A DNA stretch of 64,000 nt from Coix lacryma-jobi var. lacryma-jobi (Eukaryota > Streptophyta > Magnoliopsida > Poales > Poaceae). The notes under the pieces were generated by a model that saw only the letters and a list, made by a program, of their open reading frames with translations, was not told where the DNA came from and ran no database searches. The stretch spans positions 60,541,713 through 60,605,712 of the forward strand of contig CM019826.1 in the NCBI GenBank assembly GCA_009763385.1. The letters run 5' to 3'. The translations under genes were made by a program, and so were the position numbers. Shown in pieces: positions 1 through 8,509 of this stretch (position 1 is the stretch's first letter; the number at the start of each line of letters is the position of its first letter).

Positions 1-651
1 ATGATCGGCTCGCTCCTGTACCTGACGGCGACGAGGCCAGATATACAGTTTTCTGTGTGTCTGTGCGCTCGTTTCCAGGCGTCCCCTCGGACTTCCCACA
101 AGCAAGCGGTCAAGCGCATCATGAGGTACCTCCGATACACTCCTGAGTTCGGACTTTGGTACTCTTCTTCTTCGACTCTTTCGCTTTGTGGTTATTCCGA
201 TGCGGATTTTGCCGGCTGTCGGCTTGAGCGCAAGTCTACTTCTGGGACTTGTCAGTTTCTTGGCTCTTCTTTGGTCTCGTGGTCTTCTCGCAAACAGTCG
301 AACGTAGCCCAGTCTACTACAGAAGCCGAGTATGTTGCCGCTGCTTCTTGTGCTTCGCAGCTTTTATGGATGGTTGCTACTTTGCGTGATTTTGGTCTAG
401 ATTTCAGTCAGGTCCCTTTGCTTTGCAATAGTACTTCTGCCATCAGTGTAGCAAAGAACCCTGTTCTTCACTCCAAGATCAAACACATAGATGTCCGCTT
501 TCACTTTCTTCGTGATCACTACGAGAAAGGCGACATTGATCTTAGGCATGTAGACACCCATAACCAGGTTGCGGATATATTCACCAAGCCTTTGGATCTC
601 TCAACTTTTGCTAGGTTGAGAGGTGAGCTTGGTGTGTGTTTCCCCTTTTAG
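1..651 (+). CDS. Copia pol fragment: end of reverse transcriptase and RNase H
   Basis: The reading frame is open from the window edge to a TAG at 649-651. It starts in the region after the RT palm (MIGSLLYLTATRPDIQF, then HKQAVKRIMRYL) and continues into RNase H, which removes the RNA strand during reverse transcription. Visible RNase H landmarks are YSDADFAGC near residue 66, STTEAEYVAA near residue 106 and NPVLHSK near residue 154. The motif around residue 142 reads CNSTSAI, while the sister copies here read CDSTSAI. The likely catalytic Asp is therefore Asn, by a G-to-A change, and the enzyme is probably inactive. The ending TKPLDLSTFARLRGELG is shared with all sister copies. It is partial because the start lies outside the window. 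Confidence 0.85.
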   Translation: MIGSLLYLTATRPDIQFSVCLCARFQASPRTSHKQAVKRIMRYLRYTPEFGLWYSSSSTLSLCGYSDADFAGCRLERKSTSGTCQFLGSSLVSWSSRKQSNVAQSTTEAEYVAAASCASQLLWMVATLRDFGLDFSQVPLLCNSTSAISVAKNPVLHSKIKHIDVRFHFLRDHYEKGDIDLRHVDTHNQVADIFTKPLDLSTFARLRGELGVCFPF

Positions 652-1305
652 ATGGGGGAAGCATGTTGCTTGTTGTACCATAGACTGACTTTCTGATCCT
701 TTTTGTTTTTGGGTTTTGAGTCTTTTTGGTTTTGTATTGGCTCCGTTTCTGACTTCATCATTTATGCATCTTGCATTTTTAAGCTTCATGTCTATATTCT
801 TGAGAATGAACTTATGCTCTGATTAGTGTATGCTTCGATGATATATGATGTTGCTTGTAGCTTAGGCTCTTTTTGATCTCTGATACATGGTGTGAGCTAA
901 GCTGTATTTTTTCAGAATGATGAACATGCTTAAAGAACTTAAAATTTGATACATGTTCACCATTGAGATTGGCAACTAGCATGTGTAGGATGTGTTGAGG
1001 TCATTTGAGCTATTTCATATATGCTAGGTTGCTATGTCTCTAGTTCTGAGTCTTTCACTTGCTTGGACTGTTCATATTCTGCTTAAAATGAACCAAGTGT
1101 TAGTGAATTGAAAAGATCGAGATGGGATTGCTTTGTCAGCACATCACGGTATCGAGACTGTTTCTCATAGCACTTTGAGTTAAACTTGAGCCATGTAGTG
1201 TAAGACCAAAACCGATGCTTTAAGCTTCTGATTGCATATGCATAGGCTTAGCACGGTTGGAAAGTTAGGCAATGACAAGCTTTCAACCTCTCGCAATCAC
1301 ATGCA
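652..1305 (+). other. 3' untranslated region of copia Z
   Basis: No ORF of note. The sequence just after the pol stop contains a purine tract (GATGGGGGAAG, about 652-662) matching the first of several polypurine-like tracts in this family. The rest follows the copia A 3' region closely. Junction with gypsy sequence at about 1305/1306. Confidence 0.7.
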
Positions 1306-2275
1306 GATTCAGTAATGACGTGATTCACCTTTCCTCGGGCATAGTTCTGCTGCCCTGGTCTGCTTGGTGTGTGAGTGTTGAGGTTCTGATTATTCTGGGA
1401 TCCCTGTCCTGTCTTCTTGGGACAATTGTAAGAGATATGTCCAGTCTCACCACAAGCGTAGCACTTGTTGTTGTTGTGGTTGGGTGTGGATGGAGTGTTG
1501 GGAGAATTCTTCACTGGAGTGCCACCAGTTTGTCCTTGACGAGAAATCTATGCGGGGTACCTTGCTGGTTCTGGTTACGGTTGCCTGATCCTGACTGGCC
1601 TGACGATCTCTGCTGGGTACCATAGCCTGAAGAGTAGCGCGAGCGGCTACCACTTCTGAACTATTGACCTTGGAACTTCCTCTTCTTGGCATCCATGTCA
1701 CGCCTCTTACCTTCTATCACTAGAGCTTTGTCAACCAACAACTGGAAGTTGGCGAAGGTGTGAGAGAGTAACTGGTACTGGATTCCATCGTTTAAGCCTT
1801 CCATGAAAAGTTCCTGCTTGTCTAGGTCTTCTTCAATATCACGGGGTGCGTAGCGTGAAAGCTGGGTGAACTTATCTTTGTACTCACTAACGGACATGCT
1901 TTTCTGCTTCAGTGCAAGGAACTCCTTCCTCTTCAGCCTCATTGTTCCCGCAGGCACATGATGCCAGCGAAAACTTTCGCGGAACACTTGCCAAGTTATC
2001 TTGTTGGGGTTGGGATGAGCTTATTGGTAGGATTCCCACCATTCAAGAGCTGATCCTTGTAGCTGTCCTGCTGCGTACAACACCTTCTCATGGTCGTTGC
2101 ACTGCGCGATCTCAAGCTGGCGTTCGACTGCTCTAAGCCAGTCATCTACTTGAAGTGGGTCTGGTGAGTGATCATAAGTTGGCGGGTGTCCCTTCAGGAA
2201 CTCGCCTCTCCTATCTCTGACTTGTGGTGCAGGTGGGGGTTGGTTGTTCTGGTTGTTTTGTATGGTGTTAGCCAT
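1306..2275 (-). pseudogene. Gypsy gag (capsid/nucleocapsid), broken and truncated
   Basis: Gag forms the virus-like particle. The minus-strand frame from the ATG at 2275 gives the capsid core (WLRAVERQLEIAQC, EKVLYAAGQL, ALEWWESYQ) and then hits an in-frame TAA at 2021-2023. The same frame continues (ITWQVFRESF, KRKEFLALKQ, EYKDKFTQLSRYAP) to about 1661. A frameshift then moves to the frame with the nucleocapsid knuckle CYACGETGHISYNC (CX2CX4HX4C) at about 1420-1465 and ends in VNHV at the element break. Upstream of the ATG the same frame is open through a proline run and MNTQLMQ to a TAG, so the original start may have been farther upstream. It is a dead copy. Confidence 0.8.
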
Positions 2276-2845
2276 CTACTGCATCAGCTGAGTGTTCATA
2301 GCTAGGAGTTGCTCAATTGACACATGTGGAGGTGGTGGTGGTGGTTTCCTCCTCTGGGAGTTCTCCTGGTGTCAACCATCTATATCATATATATATATAA
2401 GCCTCATAAGCTCTTTTATACTATATGATATAACACTTGATAGAGATAGAGGGAAAAAGAAACTGCTTGAGAAAACTGATCTGAGAAAAAGATGATAAGG
2501 AACCCATCAATATTATTATTCATTAACATAAGAGTACGGGATGGTGTGGACATGCCCCACACTCATCGCAATCATGCAAAGAGGCAAATCATTACATCAT
2601 CATAATAATAAGCATGAAAACACATTATTAGACTCAAAGTTCCACTGACTCGATGACTCTGACTCAACATGACTCAAACTGACACAAGACTCGCATAACG
2701 ATCGATCTGATCTGGGGTGGAACTCCTATGGGTCGTAAGTCGTGCGGGTGCAGCTGCAACTCGGGTGGTGCCTCTTGCGCTGAGCGATGATTGCAGGGTC
2801 CCTCGCTACAGTGGCTGGGAGGGGGTCCTGAGGCTGAACTCCACG
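2276..2845 (-). other. Spacer between gypsy orf0 and gag
   Basis: About 570 bases with no supported ORF, apart from a short upstream extension of the gag frame (proline run at about 2325-2350). It includes an AT-rich tract (TATATCATATATATATA, about 2384-2400) and ATTATTATTC-type low complexity near 2510. Nothing else recognised. Confidence 0.5.
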
Positions 2846-3688
2846 TCACAGCTGGCGCTCAAGGTTGTCGATCTGAAGCTGCATCCTCTTCGTCTCGATC
2901 CACAGGGTCCTCTGGTCCAACATAGCACGATCCAGGGCGGTGTTGAGAGCGACTACTAGGGGCACCGTCTCGATCATCCTGGCACTCTCGTGCTCCTGCA
3001 CCCTGGCAACCACACAGCCGTCGTCCAGTGTACGGCGTTGAGGGAAGTAGCGGTTGTCGTCCTGCTGGATGGTCGGGAACATCCTGTCGCGGAAGATGAG
3101 GCAAGCCTACCTTGCCGCGTCCTCCACACCAAACTCACGAGTAAGAGTCAGGCTCAGAGCGTAGATCATGTCACGAACGCTCTAGGTCTTGTCCTCCTCG
3201 TTCCAGGTCTTCATGAACGCCTTCGTGACCAAGTAGCCGGCGTGCTCTGGGTGGGTGTACACCCTGCTACGGTACTCCACCATGGTGCGTAGAGGTCCGT
3301 AATGCAGGTCGATGAGCTTCAGGAGCTTGGGGTGGTAGAAGTCGTCGCCCTCCTCAGTGGTGCGGGTTTTTCGGATCCAGTCGGGGTCGTCCTCGTCCTG
3401 AACATGGTACTCCGGGATCTTTGCACCACTGTCGTCGCCGTCATCGTGCGGGTTGCTGGAGTTGGAGCTGGAGTGGTCGTCAGACGGCTCGTCGAAGGAG
3501 GAGTCGGAGGAGTGGTCATCGTCGGAGTCTCCGGAGTCGTCGCTGGGGTCACCTCCAGCAGCCTGCTGCTCTGGCTCGGGCTCCTCCTCGGCCTCCCGCC
3601 TCTGCTGACGGAACAGCTGACGGTAGGCGGCGCTGCTGGGTGCGCGTCCTCCGGTGCTCTTACGGGTAATCTGCTTGGTGCAAGCCAT
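2846..3688 (-). pseudogene. Gypsy upstream ORF ('orf0') with a histone H3-like N-terminus
   Basis: The ATG at 3688 opens a frame upstream of gag. The first 168 codons end at a TAG (3182-3184). The same frame then stays open for another 111 codons to a TGA at 2846-2848, so the ancestral protein was probably about 280 residues. Residues 2-17 read ACTKQITRKSTGGRAP, which matches the histone H3 tail at 12 of 16 positions and keeps the equivalents of K4, R8, K9, S10, T11, G12 and G13. Residues about 34-95 are strongly acidic and Ser/Asp-rich. After that comes a basic/aromatic part (PKLLKLIDLHYGPLRTMVEY) and a helical, heptad-like end (TKRMQLQIDNLERQL). No standard gag or pol motif is present. Extra ORFs upstream of gag are known from some rice gypsy families (recalled, not checked). 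Function unknown. Confidence 0.7.
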
Positions 3689-3840
3689 CTACAAATTTTA
3701 AAATATGAGTCAGATACGAAAAAGTTTTATGAATAAGAGAGGAGTATTGGAATTTTATAAATTACCATAGAGCAACAAAATTTTCGAAATTAATCCTATG
3801 AAAAAAGGTTGTCCATTCCATCTAGGGTTGCGTCCTACAG

Positions 3841-3860
3841 TCAGTTCGGCTTTGATACCA
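3841..3860 (-). promoter_or_regulatory. Primer binding site of gypsy G
   Basis: On the minus strand TGGTATCAAAGCCGAACTGA lies three bases inside the LTR end (GTTACA, AAT, TGGTATC). This is the expected place and form for a tRNA primer site of the initiator-Met type. It fixes the element's orientation. Confidence 0.8.
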
Positions 3861-3863
3861 ATT

Positions 3864-6800
3864 TGTAACGCCCAGATTTATGAATAAAACCGAGCAAAGC
3901 ATATGTGGGCCCAGGGTGTCCCAAATCCACATATACCACAAAATGTATATCATTACAGCACGAACAAAGCATTATTAAACTTATTACATCACATGGAATT
4001 GTTCAACACATCGGCCAACGACCCATTATTATAGCAGTAGCGTGAAGACTTCACTCCACAAGGACACCGACTGGGGGTACGCCAACCTCAGAAGTCCGGC
4101 ACGTCTTCAGGATACTCCTCAAAGTCTCCTCCATCTGGTACCCATCCGGGATTTTTATGTGAACCAACGACAAGCGTCAGCTCACCATGCTCAGCAAGTA
4201 CAACTACGGGGATGCAAGGCTGAAAGGTTTGACTCGGTTAACTGCGGTAAGCATTTTAAGTTGTTCATATTTTATTTTAACCTTATGTTACATGTATAAC
4301 CCTTGTTGTCCCATGGTAAGCAATAATTATTATGTTAAAAAGAGGTAGGCAACCAACCACCAACATATCCCACCATGGACTACTTAAAAAGGATCCGAGC
4401 CGCTCGTGTCCGTGAGCACGACTGATATATCAGATTTAGACTCTGCAGAGGTTGTACACTTTGCCATTAGGCCGTGATTCCCATATGTCAGGGTTTGCAA
4501 GGCCCACATCCCCTCCTCTGTGTAAGTTTGGCAGGGTTTCACTACGAAGTCTTTCCAAAGTTGGTCTAACAAGTCGTAGTCGCTAAGGTTTCTGTCTCCC
4601 AAGAGTTATGAACAACCTCCCCACTAAGGTAACCCCCTATCCTCCAAAGCAATTACTCTAGTGGGACTGGGCCATAACTACATGGTACACCCCTCTTGCC
4701 CTTTCAGTAAGCTACAGACGAGCTAGAACACTCAGAGTACTTAGCTAAGATCAGAGCCATGTAATTCCCAAGGTTGCACAGGTTCTCCCGGGTAGCCGCT
4801 TTAAAAGATAGTCTCTGGGGGTAGGTTACTAGGCGTAAAGTATGCTCCAGTATCCTAAATGTGGTTAAAAAGCCTCTTTTAATATTTGTTCCATAGTCAT
4901 TAATCAATGTTAAATATTTAGCATTTAAGATAGCGCATAGCATTTCTAATCATATTATGCAAAAACCCTCCCATAGGTACAAGGTATAAATATCAAGTGA
5001 ATCTAGTATTGTCCTATGTTCATCAAGTTTGACACATGCATAATGAATTATTAAGTCTTGCATTTAATAGGTAACAAGGAAACCGTACGTTATACTTGCC
5101 TTGGTCACAAGCCTGGTCCTGGTGTTGTTCTTGAATGTCTCGATCCTCAAACACGTCATCGTCTGGACTCACGAACAATCACCAACACAGGATCCAATCA
5201 TTCATTACATGCAAATAAAATATACTTCTATTAGAATAGTACACCAAACATCATAAACAGTTAGAGAAACACTTATAAAACTTTTCTACTCGTCGATACG
5301 ATCACATGAACGTGTAGATCACTCTAATCGGACTAAAACGAGAGAGTTATGAAGCAAACAAGTTTCAGGGGCTATTTTGTAAATAAAAACTTTTGTCCAG
5401 GGGCTAGCCTGCGAAAACCGAGAGCTAGAGCGCGATTAACGGTAGCCGACAAGGTCTAACGCGTGAAACCAAGGGGTCTGGACGGCGGGTTCGAAAAACT
5501 AAGCTCTACAGGGTTTCAAACGAAAGAAAACAGGACTTAAAAAGAAACTATTTGAACTGCGTTGGACTGCGGGTTGATTTCCGCAAAACCTATGGGGTTT
5601 TCTGCAAAAGCAACGGCTGCAGCTGCGCAAGCGCTGACGCGGCTGCCATGCGGCGCGACGCGGTTGGCTCGGTCCACCACGCGGCGGTGGACCGCGCGCA
5701 CGGCTCGGGTGCACGGGCACGTGAGCCCGGTGCATACCCCTTCGGGGCGAGCGCTCTAATCTTGGCCGTCCGCTGTAGATCGGATGGCGCTGGGTGCTTG
5801 CAGTGGCGTGGCGGCGACGGAGACGGCGGCGCCGTAGGAGGCGCTCAGGAACTCCCGTTCCGAGGGCTCCCGGGCTCGGTTGGCTACGCGAGTGACACTG
5901 GAGCGGAGCGGGAAGGAGGACAAGCACGGCTGCGGGCTCGGCTTCGGCTGAGGAGCTCACCACGGCGGCGAACGATAGTGAGACAAATCTGCAAAGGTAA
6001 AACAACTCCAGTGAGGCTCGGATTCACGCAAACGAACAAAAGAAAGGGCACGGGGCTTCTTGGGTGGCCGCTACGTCACCTTCGGGTGCTCGGCAGAGCT
6101 CTCGGGCGGCCAGAAGGTCTTCGCAGCGGCGGCAAGGGTTAGGGCAGAGAGCAAGGTCGGGAGGGGAGAGCATGGGGTCCGCTCGGGGTTTTATAGGCTC
6201 GGGGAGGGGTGGCAAGGCGTCGGTGGAGACTCCACCGAGCCGGCTTGAAGGCCGTAATGGCCATTAGGGCCATTATTCGGGCGGTTACAGGAGGGTAACG
6301 AGAAGTGGCGGCGGCGGTTCTGCAAACGGCGCGAGGAAGGGGAAGGGTCGAGAGGCTGACGGGTGGGACCGGGGTGTCGGAAGGGTGCGCACACGCTGAC
6401 GCGTGGGGACGAGTCGTCAGCGGGCCAAGGCGTTTGCTGTGCGGCGCTTGCGCGAGCGAGTGGGCCGGCGCGGTTGCGGGCCGCGGGCGCGCGCGTGCTG
6501 GGGGAAGAATGGGAGCGAGCCGCTGCGGGGCAAACGGGCCGGGACGCTGGGCCGGCCGGGTCGCCGGAGGGAGAGGGAGAAAGTGGGAGCGGGCTGGGCT
6601 AGCTTTGCCGGCTGGGCCAGAAAGAGAGAGGGAGAGAGAGAAAGAAAAAGAAAGGTTTTTCTTTTATTTCTTTTGCAAACTTTGCTCAAATTCAAACCAA
6701 GTTTGAATTCAAGCCACTCAACTCTAGCCATACACTCAAACAAAATACTATGCACCAGCATGAATGTAACAAAAATGATTTTACGCCCCAACAAAAAAAT

Positions 6801-6911
6801 TATTAACTCTCCAAAAATTATTATTTGATCTATATTTTTCATGAGAAATAAATAAACAAAGTCATGTTTAAACCCTATTTTCCAAAATTTGATTTTTTTT
6901 AGGGTGTTACA
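3864..6911 (-). repeat. 5' LTR of gypsy G
   Basis: A 3048-base LTR, TGTAACACCC...GGGCGTTACA on the minus strand, bounded by the primer site at 3860 and by copia LTR sequence from 6912. It is AT-rich at about 3864-5300 and 6650-6911, with a strongly GC-rich block at about 5600-6600. The GC block makes long accidental ORFs on both strands, none with recognisable domains. No partner LTR is in the window. Confidence 0.8.
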
Positions 6912-7174
6912 GTTTCCCGGTTTCACCTCAAAACCGGGGGATGGCCCAGGTTTCCCAGTTTCGGCCTCAAAACCAGGGGGGAGGTTCGTGAAAAGGACGA
7001 GCGGAGCGGTGGCGGCACGTGGCGGCAATCGGTGAGGTCGCGTCAAGGCGAAGCTACTAGTTGTGCGGGCGTGGCCGTCGGATCACCATCAACTTCGAGT
7101 TGGTCAGGAATACCCTTAGTGTTAGCCTGCTCGCTCATTAGCAGTAGGGGTCAAAGGGGAATAATTGTATTAAG

Positions 7175-7184
7175 CTATATAAGG
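7175..7184 (+). promoter_or_regulatory. Probable TATA box of copia A
   Basis: CTATATAAGG sits in the LTR where the promoter is expected. The sister LTRs carry a related sequence (GGCTATATTAGG at about 62511). Transcription would begin about 30 bases downstream, leaving a leader of about 1.2 kb before the LTR end. Confidence 0.6.
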
Positions 7185-7773
7185 AGAGGCAATCCCTCCC
7201 TCCAGACGCTCTTAGCCATTGCTATTTTCATTCTAGGGTTTCCTGCTTCCCATTCCCTGCTGTAGCTACTGAGATCCGCAGAGACGGTGAACAATAACTC
7301 TGTGTATTTGCTTTTTGAGGAAATGAGACCGTAATCTCGTTGTCTCCTCGTGGGGACAAATTTTGGCTGGCAATTCGTGGTCTTGATTTGCGTTTTGAAC
7401 TTGTTCTTCGCGTTCTTCGTTTCTCCATGATTTTCCCGTCACTCGATCTCCCTCCTCGCTGCGTCTTTTTCAAATCCGCTTGAATCATCTTGTTCTTTGA
7501 TGTGAGGAGAACATTTCCACCGAAGGAATTCATCTCTATCCTCACGAAGAAGTAGATAGGGTCGATTCAAGTTTCGTGGCAGCTTTTTCGGTTCATACAC
7601 CTTCCCCTTCGATTTCCCGTTGATTGGGTTGATTTGAGCGGATGATTTCTTGGGGATAGTCTTCCAACTACCTCGTGATCATCTTCTCGAAGTTTGGGAA
7701 CAAGGGATTTTGATTTGGATCGGATTTGGGAAGATTTGGGAGAAGGGCGATTGAAATCGCCCTCCATGAGTGG

Positions 7774-8035
7774 TCGCGGACAGTCCGCCACTCAGGGCGC
7801 GGACAGTACGCGCATCGGGGCTGGTCCAGTCCAGTAGCTGGGCACCTCGGTCGGTTGAGCTCGGGACACCGGCGGACAGTCCGCCGTTTAAGGGCACGGA
7901 CAGTCCGGGACTGAGCAGGGGGATTTCAGCAGTGTTGCAGTTTTTCCCTTTTTGCCTGTGGACAGTCCGCCAACTGTTCTCGGATAGTCCGCCATTGGGC
8001 AGACAGTCCGCGGTCGGAACCAAGGACAGTCCGTG
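7774..8035 (+). repeat. CGGACAGTCCG palindrome array in copia A 5' LTR
   Basis: About nine irregularly spaced copies of the self-complementary core CGGACAGTCCG or one-base variants, downstream of the TATA box. The 3' LTR has about eight (63109-63375). Both copia B LTRs carry the same motif (12571-12805 and 43325-43590). Confidence 0.75.
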
Positions 8036-8447
8036 ACTCGGCTGAGTGCTGTTTTTAGTGCGTTTGCTCTCCCGGCTTTTCCGTTTGGTGTTCGGACTTC
8101 TCGTTTGGTCTTAGAGTTAACCAAGAAACCTCTCCAGGTATCTTTGCTACTTGTTAGCATAGGTATTTGGAGATTTCTCAACGTAGCCTTCCATCTACGT
8201 TCGAGGGTCGGTTTTTGGGGTTGAACACAAGCCGGAGCTTTTGGTTTTTGGCTTGATCTTGTTTGGTGGTGCCTCGCTGTGATCCTAGGGATCATTCACC
8301 CTCTTCCAAGGGTCGTGGGCATCACGTTTTGGTCAAAGCTTTTTGGCGGTTGATTTTTGAAACAAAGGCCAAAGTTCCGAGAGAAATTTTTAGGCTCCCA
8401 TTCACCCCCCTCTGGTCGCTTTCTGGTAGAGTTCTCGGTCCTTCAAT

Positions 8448-8463
8448 TGGTATCGGAGCAAGG
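8448..8463 (+). promoter_or_regulatory. Primer binding site of copia A
   Basis: TGGTATCGGAGCAAGG begins two bases after the LTR end. It matches the initiator tRNA-Met site TGGTATCAGAGC of plant copia elements with one G for A change. Confidence 0.85.
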
Positions 8464-8509
8464 TTAAGGATCTTCCACCTTAGCCGGTTCCATATCCACA
8501 GAAGGCGAC

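Larger units (their letters stand above)
1..1305 (+). mobile_element. Copia Z: 3' part of a Sirevirus-like Ty1/copia element
   Basis: This is the 3' end of a copia element cut by the window start. It holds the last third of pol and about 650 bases of 3' untranslated sequence. That sequence aligns with the stretch after pol in copia A (about 60279-60895). Homology stops at about 1305, where gypsy gag sequence begins, so Z's polypurine tract and 3' LTR are missing. It belongs to the same family as copias A, B and C, judged from pol and the 3' region. Confidence 0.85.
1306..6911 (-). mobile_element. Gypsy G: truncated Ty3/gypsy element, Tekay/Del-like
   Basis: Reading the minus strand, the order is 5' LTR (6911-3864), primer site, an extra ORF (orf0), spacer, then gag as far as its zinc knuckle, where the element is cut at about 1306. 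Protease, RT, RNase H, integrase and the 3' LTR are absent. The gag resembles the Del/Tekay class (WLRAVERQL, EKVLYAAGQL, ALEWWESY, VNHV after the knuckle). The LTR starts TGTAACACCC and ends GGGCGTTACA. G's outer LTR end abuts copia A's 5' LTR, so G most likely inserted into that LTR. A later deletion then removed G's 3' part, the first part of A's LTR and Z's 3' end. Confidence 0.8.
6912..8445 (+). repeat. 5' LTR of copia A, lacking its first ~500 bases
   Basis: Matches the 3' LTR at 61753-63784 from about 62252 onward and ends CTCGGTCCTTCA just before the primer site. It has the remaining hairpin units (6912-6990), a TATA box near 7175 and an array of CGGACAGTCCG palindromes (7774-8035). 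Short frames across it are not supported as genes. Confidence 0.88.

Noticed and set aside
3182..3688. A real histone H3 gene
   Set aside because: Only the first 16 residues resemble H3; there is no histone fold and the ORF lies between the gypsy primer site and gag.
5499..7046. Long frames on both strands in the GC-rich part of the gypsy G LTR
   Set aside because: They overlap on several frames and strands, contain no domain, and are explained by high GC content.
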